A stretch of 64,000 nucleotides of DNA from Ascoidea tarda (nom. inval.) (taxonomy: Eukaryota > Ascomycota > Saccharomycetes > Ascoideales > Ascoideaceae), in contig JAKTTS010000021.1 in the NCBI GenBank assembly GCA_030560485.1, positions 1-64,000 on the forward strand, written 5' to 3'. Under the pieces are notes generated by a model. It ran no database searches, was not told the origin of the DNA, and worked only from the letters and a program-made list of their open reading frames with translations. Made by a program: the position numbers and the translations under genes. This document shows, piece after piece, positions 40,999-51,781 of this stretch. Numbering within the stretch: position 1 is the first letter of the stretch; every line of letters begins with the position of its first letter.

Positions 40999-43104
40999 AT
41001 GTCCTTCAAAAGATCCAATCTCTACAAAGACCCCTATGCCAACAGCTTCTCGCTCACATCCCCGATAGTCTCAGCCCACAACCATCCCTTTTCCCTTTCC
41101 AGTTCGAATTCAGTCACCAACTTGAATGCATTGAATTTTAGCTCTGTGTCCATCGATCATGCTAATGGGCTCTACGACGCCTACAACAACAACTTTGAAG
41201 ACCATTTACAGGAGATCGAGTCCTACAAAGAGAGAATTGTTGTGCTCGAAAACCAGCTACTCTACGAACAGGGCAAAAATATAAAACTCAGCTCTGCCAT
41301 AAACTACATCCTCCAGAATAATGGTAACATCCCAAGCTTCTTATCAAGCTTAACCAATGGTATTGATACTACTGCTTCACACAAAGACTCTTCAAGTCAT
41401 TCCAAAAAACACATCTCAAACATCTCTACTCTTTGTTCTCACACTGAAAAGTTTAACCACTTGAACTATTTAGATGATATCGACGATTTCAATCATTTTA
41501 TTCTCAACAAAAGCAAAAAAGAAACTAGAACTGAAAATAAAACTGAAAACAACGTCGATTACATTTCTGATTCTAAAATCAGTGATACAAATCACAACAA
41601 TGTCAATACATCTGATAGCGAATCATTAACCTCAACTATTCATCTTTCTTTATCCACTGAAAATGATCTAGACTCAAACCACACTGCTGCTAACACTAAC
41701 CACAATCAAGAGTACCCAAATGCTCGCTCAATCTCAACTGTTACCTCTTCCAACTATTCTCCTTCAATCACCTCCTCCACTTCTTTCACCTCTTCTACCA
41801 CCTTAAATTCAAATTCAAATTCCTTTTCAATCTCTAATTTCAATTTCAATTCAAATTCAAATTCAAACAATAGCTCCAACTCTAATCTTAACCCTAACTC
41901 TAACTCTAATGGTCATGCTAATACTAATACCAACAAACATAAAAATACTAAAAATCTTACAATCATAACCACCAATGATATTAAAAATAAACAAAATAAT
42001 TTCAATAAGCATCTTCAAAATAATAAATCATTTTCAACAAACATTGATAATATAAATAATACTAATAGTATAAATAACATAAATAATTTAAACAACACCT
42101 CAGTCAACCACCATGATCTCATCACTTATTACCAAAATTCAAATAATGATATCAAAAAAAAATACAATGAAAAAATATCAGATCTTAATAACCTCAAGAT
42201 ATCAAACAAAAACTTAATTCACAAAATATCAGATTTAAATTCTTCTTTGAAAAAAATTAAATTAGCCTACATTAAATTAGTTTCAATTTGGGAAAATAAC
42301 AGCAATATTCTTTCCATTATTACCAATAATACTAATAACAAAAGCAATAACAATAACAACAGTAAAAATCCTATTGCAAACAATATAGAAATTAATAGCT
42401 TTTTCAATAAATTTAACTTCCTTTTACAAGATTTAAATAATCTATCAGGCTACAATTTCAAAAACAACAATTACATATCCTTTATCCAAAATATATCCTC
42501 AAATTCTCCATTTAATAATAACTCCCAAATTGGAAATAAAAAAAAGGGCGACGATTCTGATGATGTCATAGATAAAATCCTATCCATCTATAAATCTCAT
42601 CTTAACTTCAAATTTTCTTCAATGGTATTCAATGAAGCAGAATCAAAATACAAACGAATCTATGAAGATCCAACTAGATCTTTTATGAAAATAAATAACT
42701 CTTCTCAAATAAATAAAATAGATGATATAAGGCTATACGAATTGATTGCTGTCCTGGAAATTTATAATGGCTTTAGTCAAAAAATTAGACAAAAAGATGA
42801 GCAAATCATTCATAGCTTTTCGATGAAAAAATATAACGATTTTGGTCTTGCTTATTTAAAAGAAAAAGAAGAAACTCTCTCAGAAAGAGTCATTAAAAGC
42901 CTTGCAAACAAAAACGTTAAAAAAAAAAACACTTCTGCAATTAACATCAAATCTCTTTTACAATGGCCGAGAATCTCTTTATCTACCGACGACAATGCTA
43001 TTATTGATGACCATCATATCATAGATCAAAATACCAATTATTCTATAAGAGAAGAATCAAAAAAAAGATTACAAAATATTGATTCCTACACTCTTACAAA
43101 ATAG
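40999..43104 (+). CDS. Tandem coiled-coil family, member 1 (unrecognised family)
   Basis: This 701-residue protein is the first and longest of three tandem paralogues. Three blocks are shared. Block A (about 76-110) is a coiled coil, SYKERIVVLENQLLYEQG then KNIKLSSAINYILQ. Block B (about 370-440) is HHDLITYYQNSNND followed by a charged helix. Block C (about 545-640) is EAESKYKRIYEDPTRSFMK, then RLYELIAVLEIYNGFSQKIR and KDEQIIHSF, ending with a YLKEKEE helix. A short C-terminal helix (QNIDSYTLTK) is weakly shared. Between A and B lie about 250 residues of Ser/Asn-rich low complexity with short repeats. There is no signal peptide or membrane helix, so a cytosolic or nuclear scaffold is likely by inference. 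I do not know this family and assign no function. ATG 40999 follows CTCAAA. Confidence 0.85.
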   Translation: MSFKRSNLYKDPYANSFSLTSPIVSAHNHPFSLSSSNSVTNLNALNFSSVSIDHANGLYDAYNNNFEDHLQEIESYKERIVVLENQLLYEQGKNIKLSSAINYILQNNGNIPSFLSSLTNGIDTTASHKDSSSHSKKHISNISTLCSHTEKFNHLNYLDDIDDFNHFILNKSKKETRTENKTENNVDYISDSKISDTNHNNVNTSDSESLTSTIHLSLSTENDLDSNHTAANTNHNQEYPNARSISTVTSSNYSPSITSSTSFTSSTTLNSNSNSFSISNFNFNSNSNSNNSSNSNLNPNSNSNGHANTNTNKHKNTKNLTIITTNDIKNKQNNFNKHLQNNKSFSTNIDNINNTNSINNINNLNNTSVNHHDLITYYQNSNNDIKKKYNEKISDLNNLKISNKNLIHKISDLNSSLKKIKLAYIKLVSIWENNSNILSIITNNTNNKSNNNNNSKNPIANNIEINSFFNKFNFLLQDLNNLSGYNFKNNNYISFIQNISSNSPFNNNSQIGNKKKGDDSDDVIDKILSIYKSHLNFKFSSMVFNEAESKYKRIYEDPTRSFMKINNSSQINKIDDIRLYELIAVLEIYNGFSQKIRQKDEQIIHSFSMKKYNDFGLAYLKEKEETLSERVIKSLANKNVKKKNTSAINIKSLLQWPRISLSTDDNAIIDDHHIIDQNTNYSIREESKKRLQNIDSYTLTK

Positions 43105-44394
43105 CCAATTTACAATAATTTCAAAGTCAGGTTAGTTTTCACTTTAGTTTTTGTCATCTAATTAAGTATTTGATTTGCCATTTGGTTCTATTTTTCTTGT
43201 TTTATCCCTAATGTCTTATTTTAAATTATTTCTTGTTGTTCTCTAAATGCTTTGATCTTATCCATTATACAATCCATGTGTGTATTCATTCTTTAATTTT
43301 CCTTTAATTTAATGTTACTTTTTTAGTTTTATTTTTTAGTTGATAGTTTCTCTCGTTGTTTGATATGATGAATTACATTTTTTACATATATGTTATTATA
43401 TAAGGGTTATATTTCTAAATATTCTTTATACTTATATTCCTAAACGTTCCTTACATAGTTTAATTTTCTTTATAAATCAAAACCTGTTTATCTAGGAAAC
43501 AAGTCTCACACTTGTTTCAACTTTAAATTAGTTTATATAGTCTTCGTTCTTGAAAAGATAATGTCGTGAATCAATTCCATCTTGGTTTCGCGATATTAGA
43601 TAATATCTGCTGATTTTGAGGAGTTCTTATTGGTTTTTGTCTCCTGCCTATCGAGATTTTTTTTGAACAATAAAAAAATTGTCTGAGATTTCCAGATTTG
43701 TGAGCTTTGATAAACAAAATTGGTTCTTGAGAACTTTATGTTTTATCAGCTAATTTTAGTTCAAGCACTGAGTCGAGATATCTCAATAGAGGTGGTAAAC
43801 AAAGCAGAATTTAAAGAATATTACAAGAGTGAAAACTGCTTAAAAGGAATTAACTGTCTTTCATTAATTGGTTCATGGACTGTGTCAAAAATAGCATGAT
43901 TGATTTTTCTATTTAACATATCATGATAAAGGCTGTGTTGAAAAGATTTTGAAAAATGTAATCAATTCTTTTTTTTTTTTTTTTTCTTTTTTGTTAGAAA
44001 ATTACAATCGTTTATAAAGCTTATTGATGGGTGAAGTTAAAGTGAAATAGTAATACAGTTTGGTTCTATAATATAATCTTATATGTTATGTTCAAAAAGT
44101 GGCTACTGAGTTCAGGTTGTATCTTTGAAACAGCAATTTGAGATCTTGTTACTATTGTCTTTGAGTTGAAATACAATGGTTTCTCTCCTCATTTGATCCC
44201 CTTAAAAGATATTTTCGTTTATATTTATATTAAATAGATACAATTTCTTTTTTATTTCAAAAGAAAGGGCGATAGAGAGAAAGAAAGTAAATAAGTTACT
44301 TTTATTTTATTTTTTTTTATTATTACTACTTTATTTTGATAAATAAAACTACCAAAGCCTAGTGCTAATAGAAGTTTTTTCTCCCTCTTTGAAG
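43105..44394. other. AT-rich spacer between members 1 and 2
   Basis: The 1.3 kb spacer holds no credible open frame. It is AT-rich throughout, with a 19-base poly-T tract near 43970 and a T-rich run near 44310. Unlike the spacers upstream of members 1 and 3, it lacks a GC-rich island. Confidence 0.55.
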
Positions 44395-45792
44395 ATGCCT
44401 TTAATGATATTTAAACACAATGAATTAAGAGAAAGTGAAGATAGATTTAAACCTAAATATCTGCAAAATGAGAAGATAGTTCATTATCATTTGCAGAAAA
44501 AACAATACAAGGCACATTTTAAGAATGGAAGCAATCAATACAATATCAAGGCAGGTGTTGTTACAGAAGATACCAAAAGGGGCAATAAATATAGTAAAAA
44601 AGTAAAAGAGGTAAAAAAAATGAAAGAACTGAAAGAACTGAAAGAACTGAAAGAACTGAAAGAACTGAAAGAATTGAAAGAAATTGAAGAATTGAAGAGC
44701 TATAAAGAAAGATTAAATCTATTGGAGAACCAACTACTTTTTGAACAAGGAGCTAATATGAAACTTAATGCTGCAATAAACCATCTTTTAGAAAAAGGTG
44801 GAAAGGCGTTGAAATCAGTTACAAACTTGAGTTATGCTGCTTCAGATATATCAACATTAAATTCAAAGGAATCTAAGTTGAGCAAAATCAAAATAGGACA
44901 AAGATCAATGTATCAGATTAATGATCCAAGTTCAAACTTAGTTCAATCATCATTAAAGATAAAAACAAGTTTATCAGTGAATTCGATAATGGATTTATCA
45001 ATGGACTCATCAATTGAAGCTACTGATAGCAATTCATCAAATTTAAATTCAAATTTGAATTTAAATTTGAATTTGGATTTTGGCGAATTGATTGAGTTAT
45101 ATAAAAATTTAAACAGGGATTATCAAATGAAGAATGAAGAAAAAATTGAAGAAAATAATTCATTGAAGATAGTAAATGAGGACTTAATTCAAGAGAATAT
45201 GAAATTGCAGAGTGAGGTTAACTGTATCAAGATGGATTTTCATAAGATGAACAGACAATGGACACTGCAAAAAGGTAATAATGACGATGATAATGATAAC
45301 GATAGTGATAATGGCGATAAAAAGGCCAATTCAGCTAAAACAAATACAATTGAAGGAATTGGAGAAATCGAATTTAGTGACGAATTGTTGGACGAAATTA
45401 GGAAAAAATATATTGAGATATATAACGATCCAACAAGAATAATGATGAAAATTGATCGAATTCCCAACGATATATTGAGTTCCCGGTTAAAGCTCTTGGA
45501 TTGTGTTGGTGCTATTGAAATGCATACAAGATTTAGTCAGAAGAATCGAACGATAAATGAGTTAATAATATCAAGTTTTTGCGAAAAACACCAACAGTCA
45601 GCTTTATTGTTGACTGAAGAAAGGGATACAAATACAAACCCAGATATAATCACGAAAACTGCAAATTTTGAAAGAGAGAGATCTAATAAGAGCCAAGGAA
45701 ACCAAGGAAGCCCTGGTAGTAATAATAAATCAATCGATCAACAAGTGATGGCGAAGGAGAACCGTCTATTGGACATATTCAATTACATTTGA
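44395..45792 (+). CDS. Tandem coiled-coil family, member 2
   Basis: The 465-residue paralogue shares all blocks with its neighbours. Block A (101-136) is SYKERLNLLENQLLFEQG, then ANMKLNAAINHLLEKGGK. Block B (about 225-290) is GELIELYKNLNRDY with EKIEENNSLKIVNEDLIQEN. Block C (about 330-410) has KYIEIYNDPTRIMMK, RLKLLDCVGAIEMHTRFSQKNR and ELIISSF. The C-tail is LLDIFNYI. A KEL tripeptide is repeated six times (about 77-94) directly before block A, lengthening the coiled coil; its DNA (44625-44678) is a recent-looking 9-bp tandem repeat. It is the most divergent member, with a basic N-terminus unlike the others. The open frame begins 11 codons earlier at GTG, so ATG 44395 is used. The function is unknown. 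Confidence 0.82.
   Translation: MPLMIFKHNELRESEDRFKPKYLQNEKIVHYHLQKKQYKAHFKNGSNQYNIKAGVVTEDTKRGNKYSKKVKEVKKMKELKELKELKELKELKELKEIEELKSYKERLNLLENQLLFEQGANMKLNAAINHLLEKGGKALKSVTNLSYAASDISTLNSKESKLSKIKIGQRSMYQINDPSSNLVQSSLKIKTSLSVNSIMDLSMDSSIEATDSNSSNLNSNLNLNLNLDFGELIELYKNLNRDYQMKNEEKIEENNSLKIVNEDLIQENMKLQSEVNCIKMDFHKMNRQWTLQKGNNDDDNDNDSDNGDKKANSAKTNTIEGIGEIEFSDELLDEIRKKYIEIYNDPTRIMMKIDRIPNDILSSRLKLLDCVGAIEMHTRFSQKNRTINELIISSFCEKHQQSALLLTEERDTNTNPDIITKTANFERERSNKSQGNQGSPGSNNKSIDQQVMAKENRLLDIFNYI
44625..44678 (+). repeat. 9-bp tandem repeat AAAGAACTG inside member 2
   Basis: Six in-frame copies encode Lys-Glu-Leu. Five use CTG and the last uses TTG for the third codon. The repeat keeps the reading frame and extends a coiled coil. 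Confidence 0.9.
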
Positions 45793-46768
45793 AAAGTCAA
45801 AAGTGGAAAAATTCTCGCGCAAGAGGTGTAAAAGAAAACGAAGCTACAGTTGAGTGAAATGTGTAAAACAGTTGACCTTGAAAAATGGCAAATCACGTAT
45901 GGACAGAGAGCTAAAAGATGCCATTAAAGAGACGGATATATCTTGGTTGGCAAAGAGAGCAAGAAGCATAATCAGATCGAAAGCAGAAGCACAATTCAAG
46001 AGAGTTACAGATAATTGTAGTTGAAAAAGTTAATGTTAGCTTAATTCAATTTGTCCAAGAGCCCCAATGCGGACAGTTCTGTTTGGAAAGGTGTTGTTTG
46101 GTGCAGCCGGTTTGAGTTGACTCTTGCATAACGGACGCACAAGCGCAAACAATGTCGAGCTAAAGCTTATTCAACGCTATTCGCAAACAATTAGTGCCCG
46201 GAAAATCGTATCACCTTCCGCATTGCGCTGCAACCCAAAACCTGATATATGTTGTCTGAGATCTGCGTAGCAGTGCGCGTTCCTAGCACAAAAAGGTCAT
46301 TTCTGGGTATTTCAAAGGGCAGAATCTGGTCACCGTTTGCAAAAGCATTCCCTTGTGCAAACGGGCGGTTGATCTCCAAACTGAGCCCATGAGCGCCTGT
46401 CCGCCCACGCTCCCCTCTGGAACAGAGCGCGCCAGAAAAAAGGTGCGTTTGCGCCAACAGCCGCCCGGCTGGACACAGCTTGAATATGCTTGTATGGAAA
46501 TTGTTTGTATCTCACAATCACCAGGGTTCGCATATTGAGCTCTGCGACCGCCGCTGATTGGTTGCCGGTGCTGCGACTGACTTAACGCGACGGCCCAAAA
46601 CAATGCCAAACGTCTGCTCAGCTCGCTTTGTGAACCTGCGAGAGCTCAATAGCATATATAAACCTCTAATTGTTTTCTTCTAGTTTTCCCCAGCCATTCC
46701 AGTGTTTTCTCGCTGGTTTTTGAGCCCAACAACTGTACTACTTCCAGGCTTGTTTTCTGCTGCCCAAG
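45793..46768. promoter_or_regulatory. GC-island promoter of member 3
   Basis: A GC-rich island runs from about 46060 to 46620. A TATA box TATATAAA at 46655-46662 lies about 107 bases before the ATG at 46769. Several antisense and sense frames in the island (46191-46609) are not supported as genes. Confidence 0.6.
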
Positions 46769-48139
46769 ATGCCTTCCTTGAAAAAATTGAGACTTGTAAT
46801 GGGATCTGAATCTCCTAATTCAACACAACCTTCAACCCAATTGCCCAATGCTTCTACAGGTCCTTCATCCGATGATGTCACTTCTTCCTCAAACGATTTA
46901 CAAGACAGAATCGTCATGTTGGAGAACCAACTTTTGTATGAACAGGGTGCCAATATCAAACTTAACTCTACAATCAATTATCTTCTACTGAATGATGGAA
47001 AACTTCCAAAAACCCTTCCTTCCTACTCGGTTCAAATTGACACCAGTGATCTGTATATAAATAAAAAACCCTCTGCCCTTAATTCCAACACTTCAAAGAG
47101 ACTTTCTAGCTACCAATTGTCCGAAAATTTAAAGATAAACAGAAATTTAGACCAAATGAACTTCCAGAACAGCTTTTTGAATGAATTGAACATTGATAAG
47201 TTTCCAAATGCAAACCTTAATGTGACCTCTGCTTGCTCAATTTCAACTGAAAATAGTGCTTTGTCGGAACACGATTTAATATCGTTTTACCAATCCTCAA
47301 ACCAAAACTTCAATCAAAAAATCCAGGAAAAGATCCAAGAAAATAATAAACTAAAAATCAAAAATGAAAATCTTCAGTCCACAAATAACAAATTGAAAAA
47401 TGACTTGTCAAAATATAAGTCAATTGTCTCTTCAAATAAAAATTTAAACATATCTCATATTGATTGTGTCCATAATAACTTATCGATACATGATTTAAAC
47501 CTTATAGACGATTTATCTGATTTTAAAGATATAAATGAATTGCAATGTGAACGTTCTTGCGCTGAAAATTTCTCTTACTCTACAGAGATCTTTGATGAAG
47601 CTGAATTAAACTACAAGGATTTATATGACGACCCTACAAGATCTTTCTTAAAATTAGGTGTCAATGTATTTAACAATTATGAAGCCTTAAGGCTATTAGA
47701 TTATCTTGCTGCCGTTGAAAATTATGGCAAATTCAACAAAAATTTAAGATATAAAAATACTCAAATAATAAAAGATTTTGCAAATCAAAAATATACTTTT
47801 ATTGGTAATGAATATCACCTTAAAGCTGAAGAGCAGGCCTTTATCAAATTGGTTAATACCAATAATACCAATAATACCAATCTCCAAAACTCAGATCTTC
47901 AAAAGTCAGATCCTTCCAACTCATCTTCAAATAATAAAACAACAAATATCAATTCTAATTCCACCCCCAATAATAATTCTAATACAAATATAAATCAATC
48001 TTCTGCCAATAAATCTTCAAATCAATGGCAAAACTCTTCGTCCACTAAAAACCTACAATACTTTACTAATACTAAATTTCAAAGAAAAAAACTTGCTTTA
48101 AAACTAGACGACATTCAAAATTATATTCTTTCCAATTAA
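46769..48139 (+). CDS. Tandem coiled-coil family, member 3
   Basis: This 456-residue paralogue is the most compact. Block A (46-80) is DRIVMLENQLLYEQG, then ANIKLNSTINYLLLNDGKLP. Block B (about 170-225) is EHDLISFYQSSNQNF with QEKIQENNKLKIKNENLQ. Block C (about 270-345) is FDEAELNYKDLYDDPTRSFLK, RLLDYLAAVENYGKFNKNLR and NTQIIKDF. The C-terminal tail LALKLDDIQNYILSN is clearer than in members 1 and 2. The linkers are Asn/Ser-rich and short. No catalytic motif, zinc site or membrane segment is visible. Shared block order and adjacency show that the three genes arose by tandem duplication. The function is unknown; a coiled-coil scaffold is the most that can be inferred. Confidence 0.85.
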   Translation: MPSLKKLRLVMGSESPNSTQPSTQLPNASTGPSSDDVTSSSNDLQDRIVMLENQLLYEQGANIKLNSTINYLLLNDGKLPKTLPSYSVQIDTSDLYINKKPSALNSNTSKRLSSYQLSENLKINRNLDQMNFQNSFLNELNIDKFPNANLNVTSACSISTENSALSEHDLISFYQSSNQNFNQKIQEKIQENNKLKIKNENLQSTNNKLKNDLSKYKSIVSSNKNLNISHIDCVHNNLSIHDLNLIDDLSDFKDINELQCERSCAENFSYSTEIFDEAELNYKDLYDDPTRSFLKLGVNVFNNYEALRLLDYLAAVENYGKFNKNLRYKNTQIIKDFANQKYTFIGNEYHLKAEEQAFIKLVNTNNTNNTNLQNSDLQKSDPSNSSSNNKTTNINSNSTPNNNSNTNINQSSANKSSNQWQNSSSTKNLQYFTNTKFQRKKLALKLDDIQNYILSN

Positions 48140-48626
48140 AGCTCTATTTCAAATAAAATAAAACAAAAACAAAAAAAAAAAGTTAACTCTATTTTCTGTT
48201 TTAAATGTCTTTTCTTCTCTAATGATTTATTTTGGATTCATTTTTATTTTTTTCACTATTTTAACCTAGACAACTGTAGAAATAATCATCTTTTTTTTTA
48301 AAAAACATAATTCTGATTCAATTTATCTGACTTCATTTAAGTTAATTTAACTCATCTAATTTAATTTAATTTAATTTAATTTAATTTATTATCTTATAAT
48401 ATTTCATTTCCAATAGTTTTTATATACTTATCTTATACAATAATTTTTACGTTTTTATAATATTTAAAAATGAATTTTTTAATTCCAAACACTATGTCTA
48501 TAAAGCTGTTTAAACAGAAAATAACAACAACAACAAAAAACCAAAAAATGATTGTACAAACACTAGCTAAGATTGTTTAAAAAAAGTACGAAAAAACAAA
48601 AAAAAGCAAACAGAGAAAGCAAGAAA
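48140..48626. other. Convergent AT-rich spacer with TTTAA repeats
   Basis: The spacer between member 3 and the MNN1-like gene contains a (TTTAA)n-type array at about 48357-48388 and poly-A stretches near 48170 and 48590. No gene is visible. Confidence 0.6.
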
Positions 48627-51200
48627 TTAAAATCTTGAATATTCTTCCAAATCAATACCCATCCACAAATGACCATAATAGTCATATTTATACTCGGTTA
48701 TATTATCATATTCTACATAAAATCCTCGATATTTTGGATCAGAGCTACCACCAATAACATCATATCCGCACCACAAATACATTTCACATTGCATTGTCAT
48801 AACCCAACCAGAAGCTGGTTCGTGTATTTCGTTTGGTAAATTTAAGTCACCCGCTGGAGGTAATAATGCTGCATTGATTTTCAAAGGAGCCTTATAGTGT
48901 TCTTTTAATGATTCTTCAGTAAATATTTCTTTATACGAGTCGACTAGGATATCTGCTTTATAAGCTTCTTCTTTTTTACATCTTTTAAAACCCGAATTAA
49001 TCCAGAGGATAGTCTTATTGTCATCAGAGGAAAGATGACCAGGATGAGTTGAACATAACTCGTGAGATGCAGATTCTATTCTTTTTGATTGTGGAGTTAA
49101 TTCACCAACTGCAACAACATGATGTTTATTAAATTCGTAATTTTCATTTCCAATAACTGATTGGCCCATCCAGAATAATTCCTTTTCACCCCAAACTCTT
49201 GAATTAACTGGGAACCAAAACTGTAATTGGATAGTGGAAAGAATTCCAGGAAAATAATCTGATTTTTTAATTGCAACAACTCCTGCCTCCATATAATGTT
49301 TAAAGCGCCCTTTAAGATAGTGATTCTCCAAAGTTTTTGAAGTTGATTTTGGTATATCAAACATAAATTCGTCAAAAAAAGTTGGCATTAATTTTTTAAA
49401 GTATTTAGCATCATGGCCAGCCATAAATTCATTATTAGAACGATCTTTGAAGAACAAAGAATTTGAGGTTTTATAGGGTTTTAACTTGAAGAAATCCGAG
49501 GGTTTTATCATTGGGACAGTATCAGTATCAAATAAAATCATTTCATCGAACGAGTTAAAAAAGTAAGCAAGTAATTTGTTTGCATATTTGAGAAAATGTT
49601 TTCTATAATTTTCGGCAATACAGTGTTTAACGTTAACAAACCAAATTTCTTGTTTGGGAAAAGCATGAGAAACATGATCAGAAACAACATTGAAATAATG
49701 TCTTGGGATTTTCATTGGATTTCTGGCAGCTTTGACTAGTTTGATTTGAGTTTCGAGAGATAAGTCACCTTTGTGAACAATTTGAATTGGAAGTTCGTTA
49801 TCAAGAGCTCTAAGCATTCTGATTAAACCCAAGACATCATCATAAAAATCGTCAGAAGCTGAGATTACTATACCTTTGCCATTGAGAGAATCTCTAAATC
49901 GATTTAGAAAGCAGTTTCTTCTTAAAGCACGTTTTGAATGAAGGTTATTTTGAGATTTAAGAGCCGAAAAATAAGTTTGATTGAAAATAGGAAACTGTGT
50001 TTGATCATTAGAGATTATGGGGTCATTATCAATAAAATATTTACCACCTTTGATGTAATTTGATATTTGGGGGATACCAAGGACCGATTCACCAGTCCAT
50101 CTTGTGTATATTGGTAACTGTTTGGTTAGCCAAGGAAATAGATGGAATTCAGTGTCATAACATAAATCAACTAGATTAGATTGTTCATTTTCATACAAAT
50201 CATTTAAACTTGAAAGAAATTGTGAGTCATCAAATTTTAAATTTGCATTTGGGTTTGAGTTTGGGTTTGTATCAGAATTGGAATCAGAATTGAGAGAAGT
50301 TAGGTATTTGAAAGCATTTTTAATCTTTTGAGAAATTGAGTCGGAAGAAGATAACGAATTTGAGAAAGAACCATCGTTATTGTAATTTTGATATTTATTC
50401 GGATCAGAAGGATCAGGGATGAAACATTTGGCAAAGACTCTCAAATGAGTTAGAGCATCTATCATCATTTGTTCAGCTTGCATAGTTTTGTTATAGTCAC
50501 TTAAGAATTGAAGCTCAAACTCTTGTTTTTCTTGATCAGTGATTTGTTCGTAATTTAATTCAGCTAATTCTTCAGTTTCACCAGCTTCAATTAGTTTAGT
50601 GATTCTTTCTTCTTTTTAATTTTTAATTTTGTTTTCAACGTAGTAATCGTGGTTAAAGACTTCTTTTAAATAGGGATAATCTTCAAAGGAAGTTATACGC
50701 CAGTCTGGATTAAGAGTGTAAAGGTCATCGAAATATAGCTCGCATTTTTTATCCAAGGAGAAATTTGAAGAAAAGGATGTTGAATAGGTTTCAATTAGAC
50801 GTTTATAATGAGATGAAGCAAACAGATCGTTGAATAGCAATTCCTTGGTGACATTTTGGCGAAGTTTGATTTTGTTGTGGTAGATTTCGCTATTGATTTC
50901 GCTGTTGATGTAGTTGTAAATCTCGTTGTTGTTGAAGTCGTCTTCATTGTAAAAGAGGTCCGGATTCTCTAAGTGAGCTGGAGCATCTTGTAAACCGTTG
51001 TTGCTTATTTTGTTGTTAAAATTATTGTTGCTATTTTTGTAGTTGTAGTAGGCATCAGCAGGAATGATTTGGTTCTTCTCGCTCAAATGGCAAAAAATTA
51101 GCAATTGGAAAACGACCACCATCAAAAGCAAGACACTGATGATGTTCCTGAACACCTTAGGAATGGAGGGAAAGACTCCTCTGGTACTTACAGAAAGCAT
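48627..51200 (-). CDS. MNN1-type alpha-1,3-mannosyltransferase (GT71), lone in-frame TAA
   Basis: From ATG 51200 a type II protein begins, with a signal anchor at about 19-37 and an Asn-rich stem. After 194 codons there is a TAA (50616-50618), and the same frame then stays open to 48627. The stretch after the TAA (KEERITKLIEAGETEEL... to MQAEQMMIDALTHLRVF) fits the neighbouring paralogue. The GT71 domain follows: GKGIVISASDDFYDDVLGLI, LRALDNELPIQIVHKGDLS, the DxD motif in MILFDTDTVPMI, HYMEAGVVAIKKS, WGEKELFW, CSTHPGHLSSDD and LWINSGFKRCKKE. Mnn1-type enzymes add terminal alpha-1,3-mannose to N- and O-glycans in the Golgi. Total length would be about 857 codons. Outside the TAA no frameshift is seen. 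It is a damaged allele, a readthrough gene or a sequence error. No intron with good signals removes the stop. Confidence 0.8.
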
Positions 51201-51781
51201 TTTGCAGCACGACAGGGATCCTGGGCAGCAGTATTTGGAGATGAAGAAGGAGAAGATCAGAAGTGAACAGCTGGAGTGAGTGTGTTTCGGTTAAGCCATC
51301 TCGAGCTCATCCAGTCTTCTTCCAGCTGGAAAGACCAGCCGGTGGAAGCCAGCTGGGGCTGGCAGCAGTTGGGAGAGCTCGGGAGAGCAGTAGAAGCAGT
51401 AGAAGCAGTAGAAGCATCAGAGACAGCACAGGCAGCATTGTGGTCAGTACTGGGCCATTTTGCTGTCTCTGGGGCTGGCAGTCAGGTCCTACATGGCCTA
51501 TCGAAGGTGGGCGAGGGAAGAGAATTAGAGAAGCAAGCTCCCTGGGCTGGGGAGCTTGGAAAACTAAAAAACAGAGAAATGGCAAAACAGAAGAAGCTGG
51601 GCAGCAGAGGCAGCACAGTCTTCAGAAGAGAACAAAAGAGAAGAGAAAAAAAAAATCTAAAAATAGAGCAAAAAACAAGCAAAAATAACAACAAAAGAGA
51701 GCAAAAAGTGGAAAAACGAGCTGAACAAAACAAAAAGCTGCACCCAACTGGAGCACACAAGAGAAAGCACCCAATGGCTTC
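51201..51781. promoter_or_regulatory. GC-rich spacer between the two MNN1-like genes
   Basis: The spacer is GC-rich from about 51240 to 51560, with AGCAGTAGAAGCAGTAGAAG at about 51389 (the reverse of CTTCTACTGCT). It then becomes purine-rich on the + strand up to the end of the next gene. Large + strand frames here continue antisense into the downstream MNN1-like gene and are rejected. Confidence 0.5.

Noticed and set aside
46191-46609. Three overlapping minus-strand frames upstream of the third paralogue
   Set aside because: They lie in the GC island with no protein features; the TATA box and ATG of the real gene follow directly.
23952-50618. Global reassignment of UAA as a sense codon to explain two in-frame stops
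   Set aside because: Conserved genes such as LPD1, ENT3 and RPS28 end with TAA at the family-correct position.
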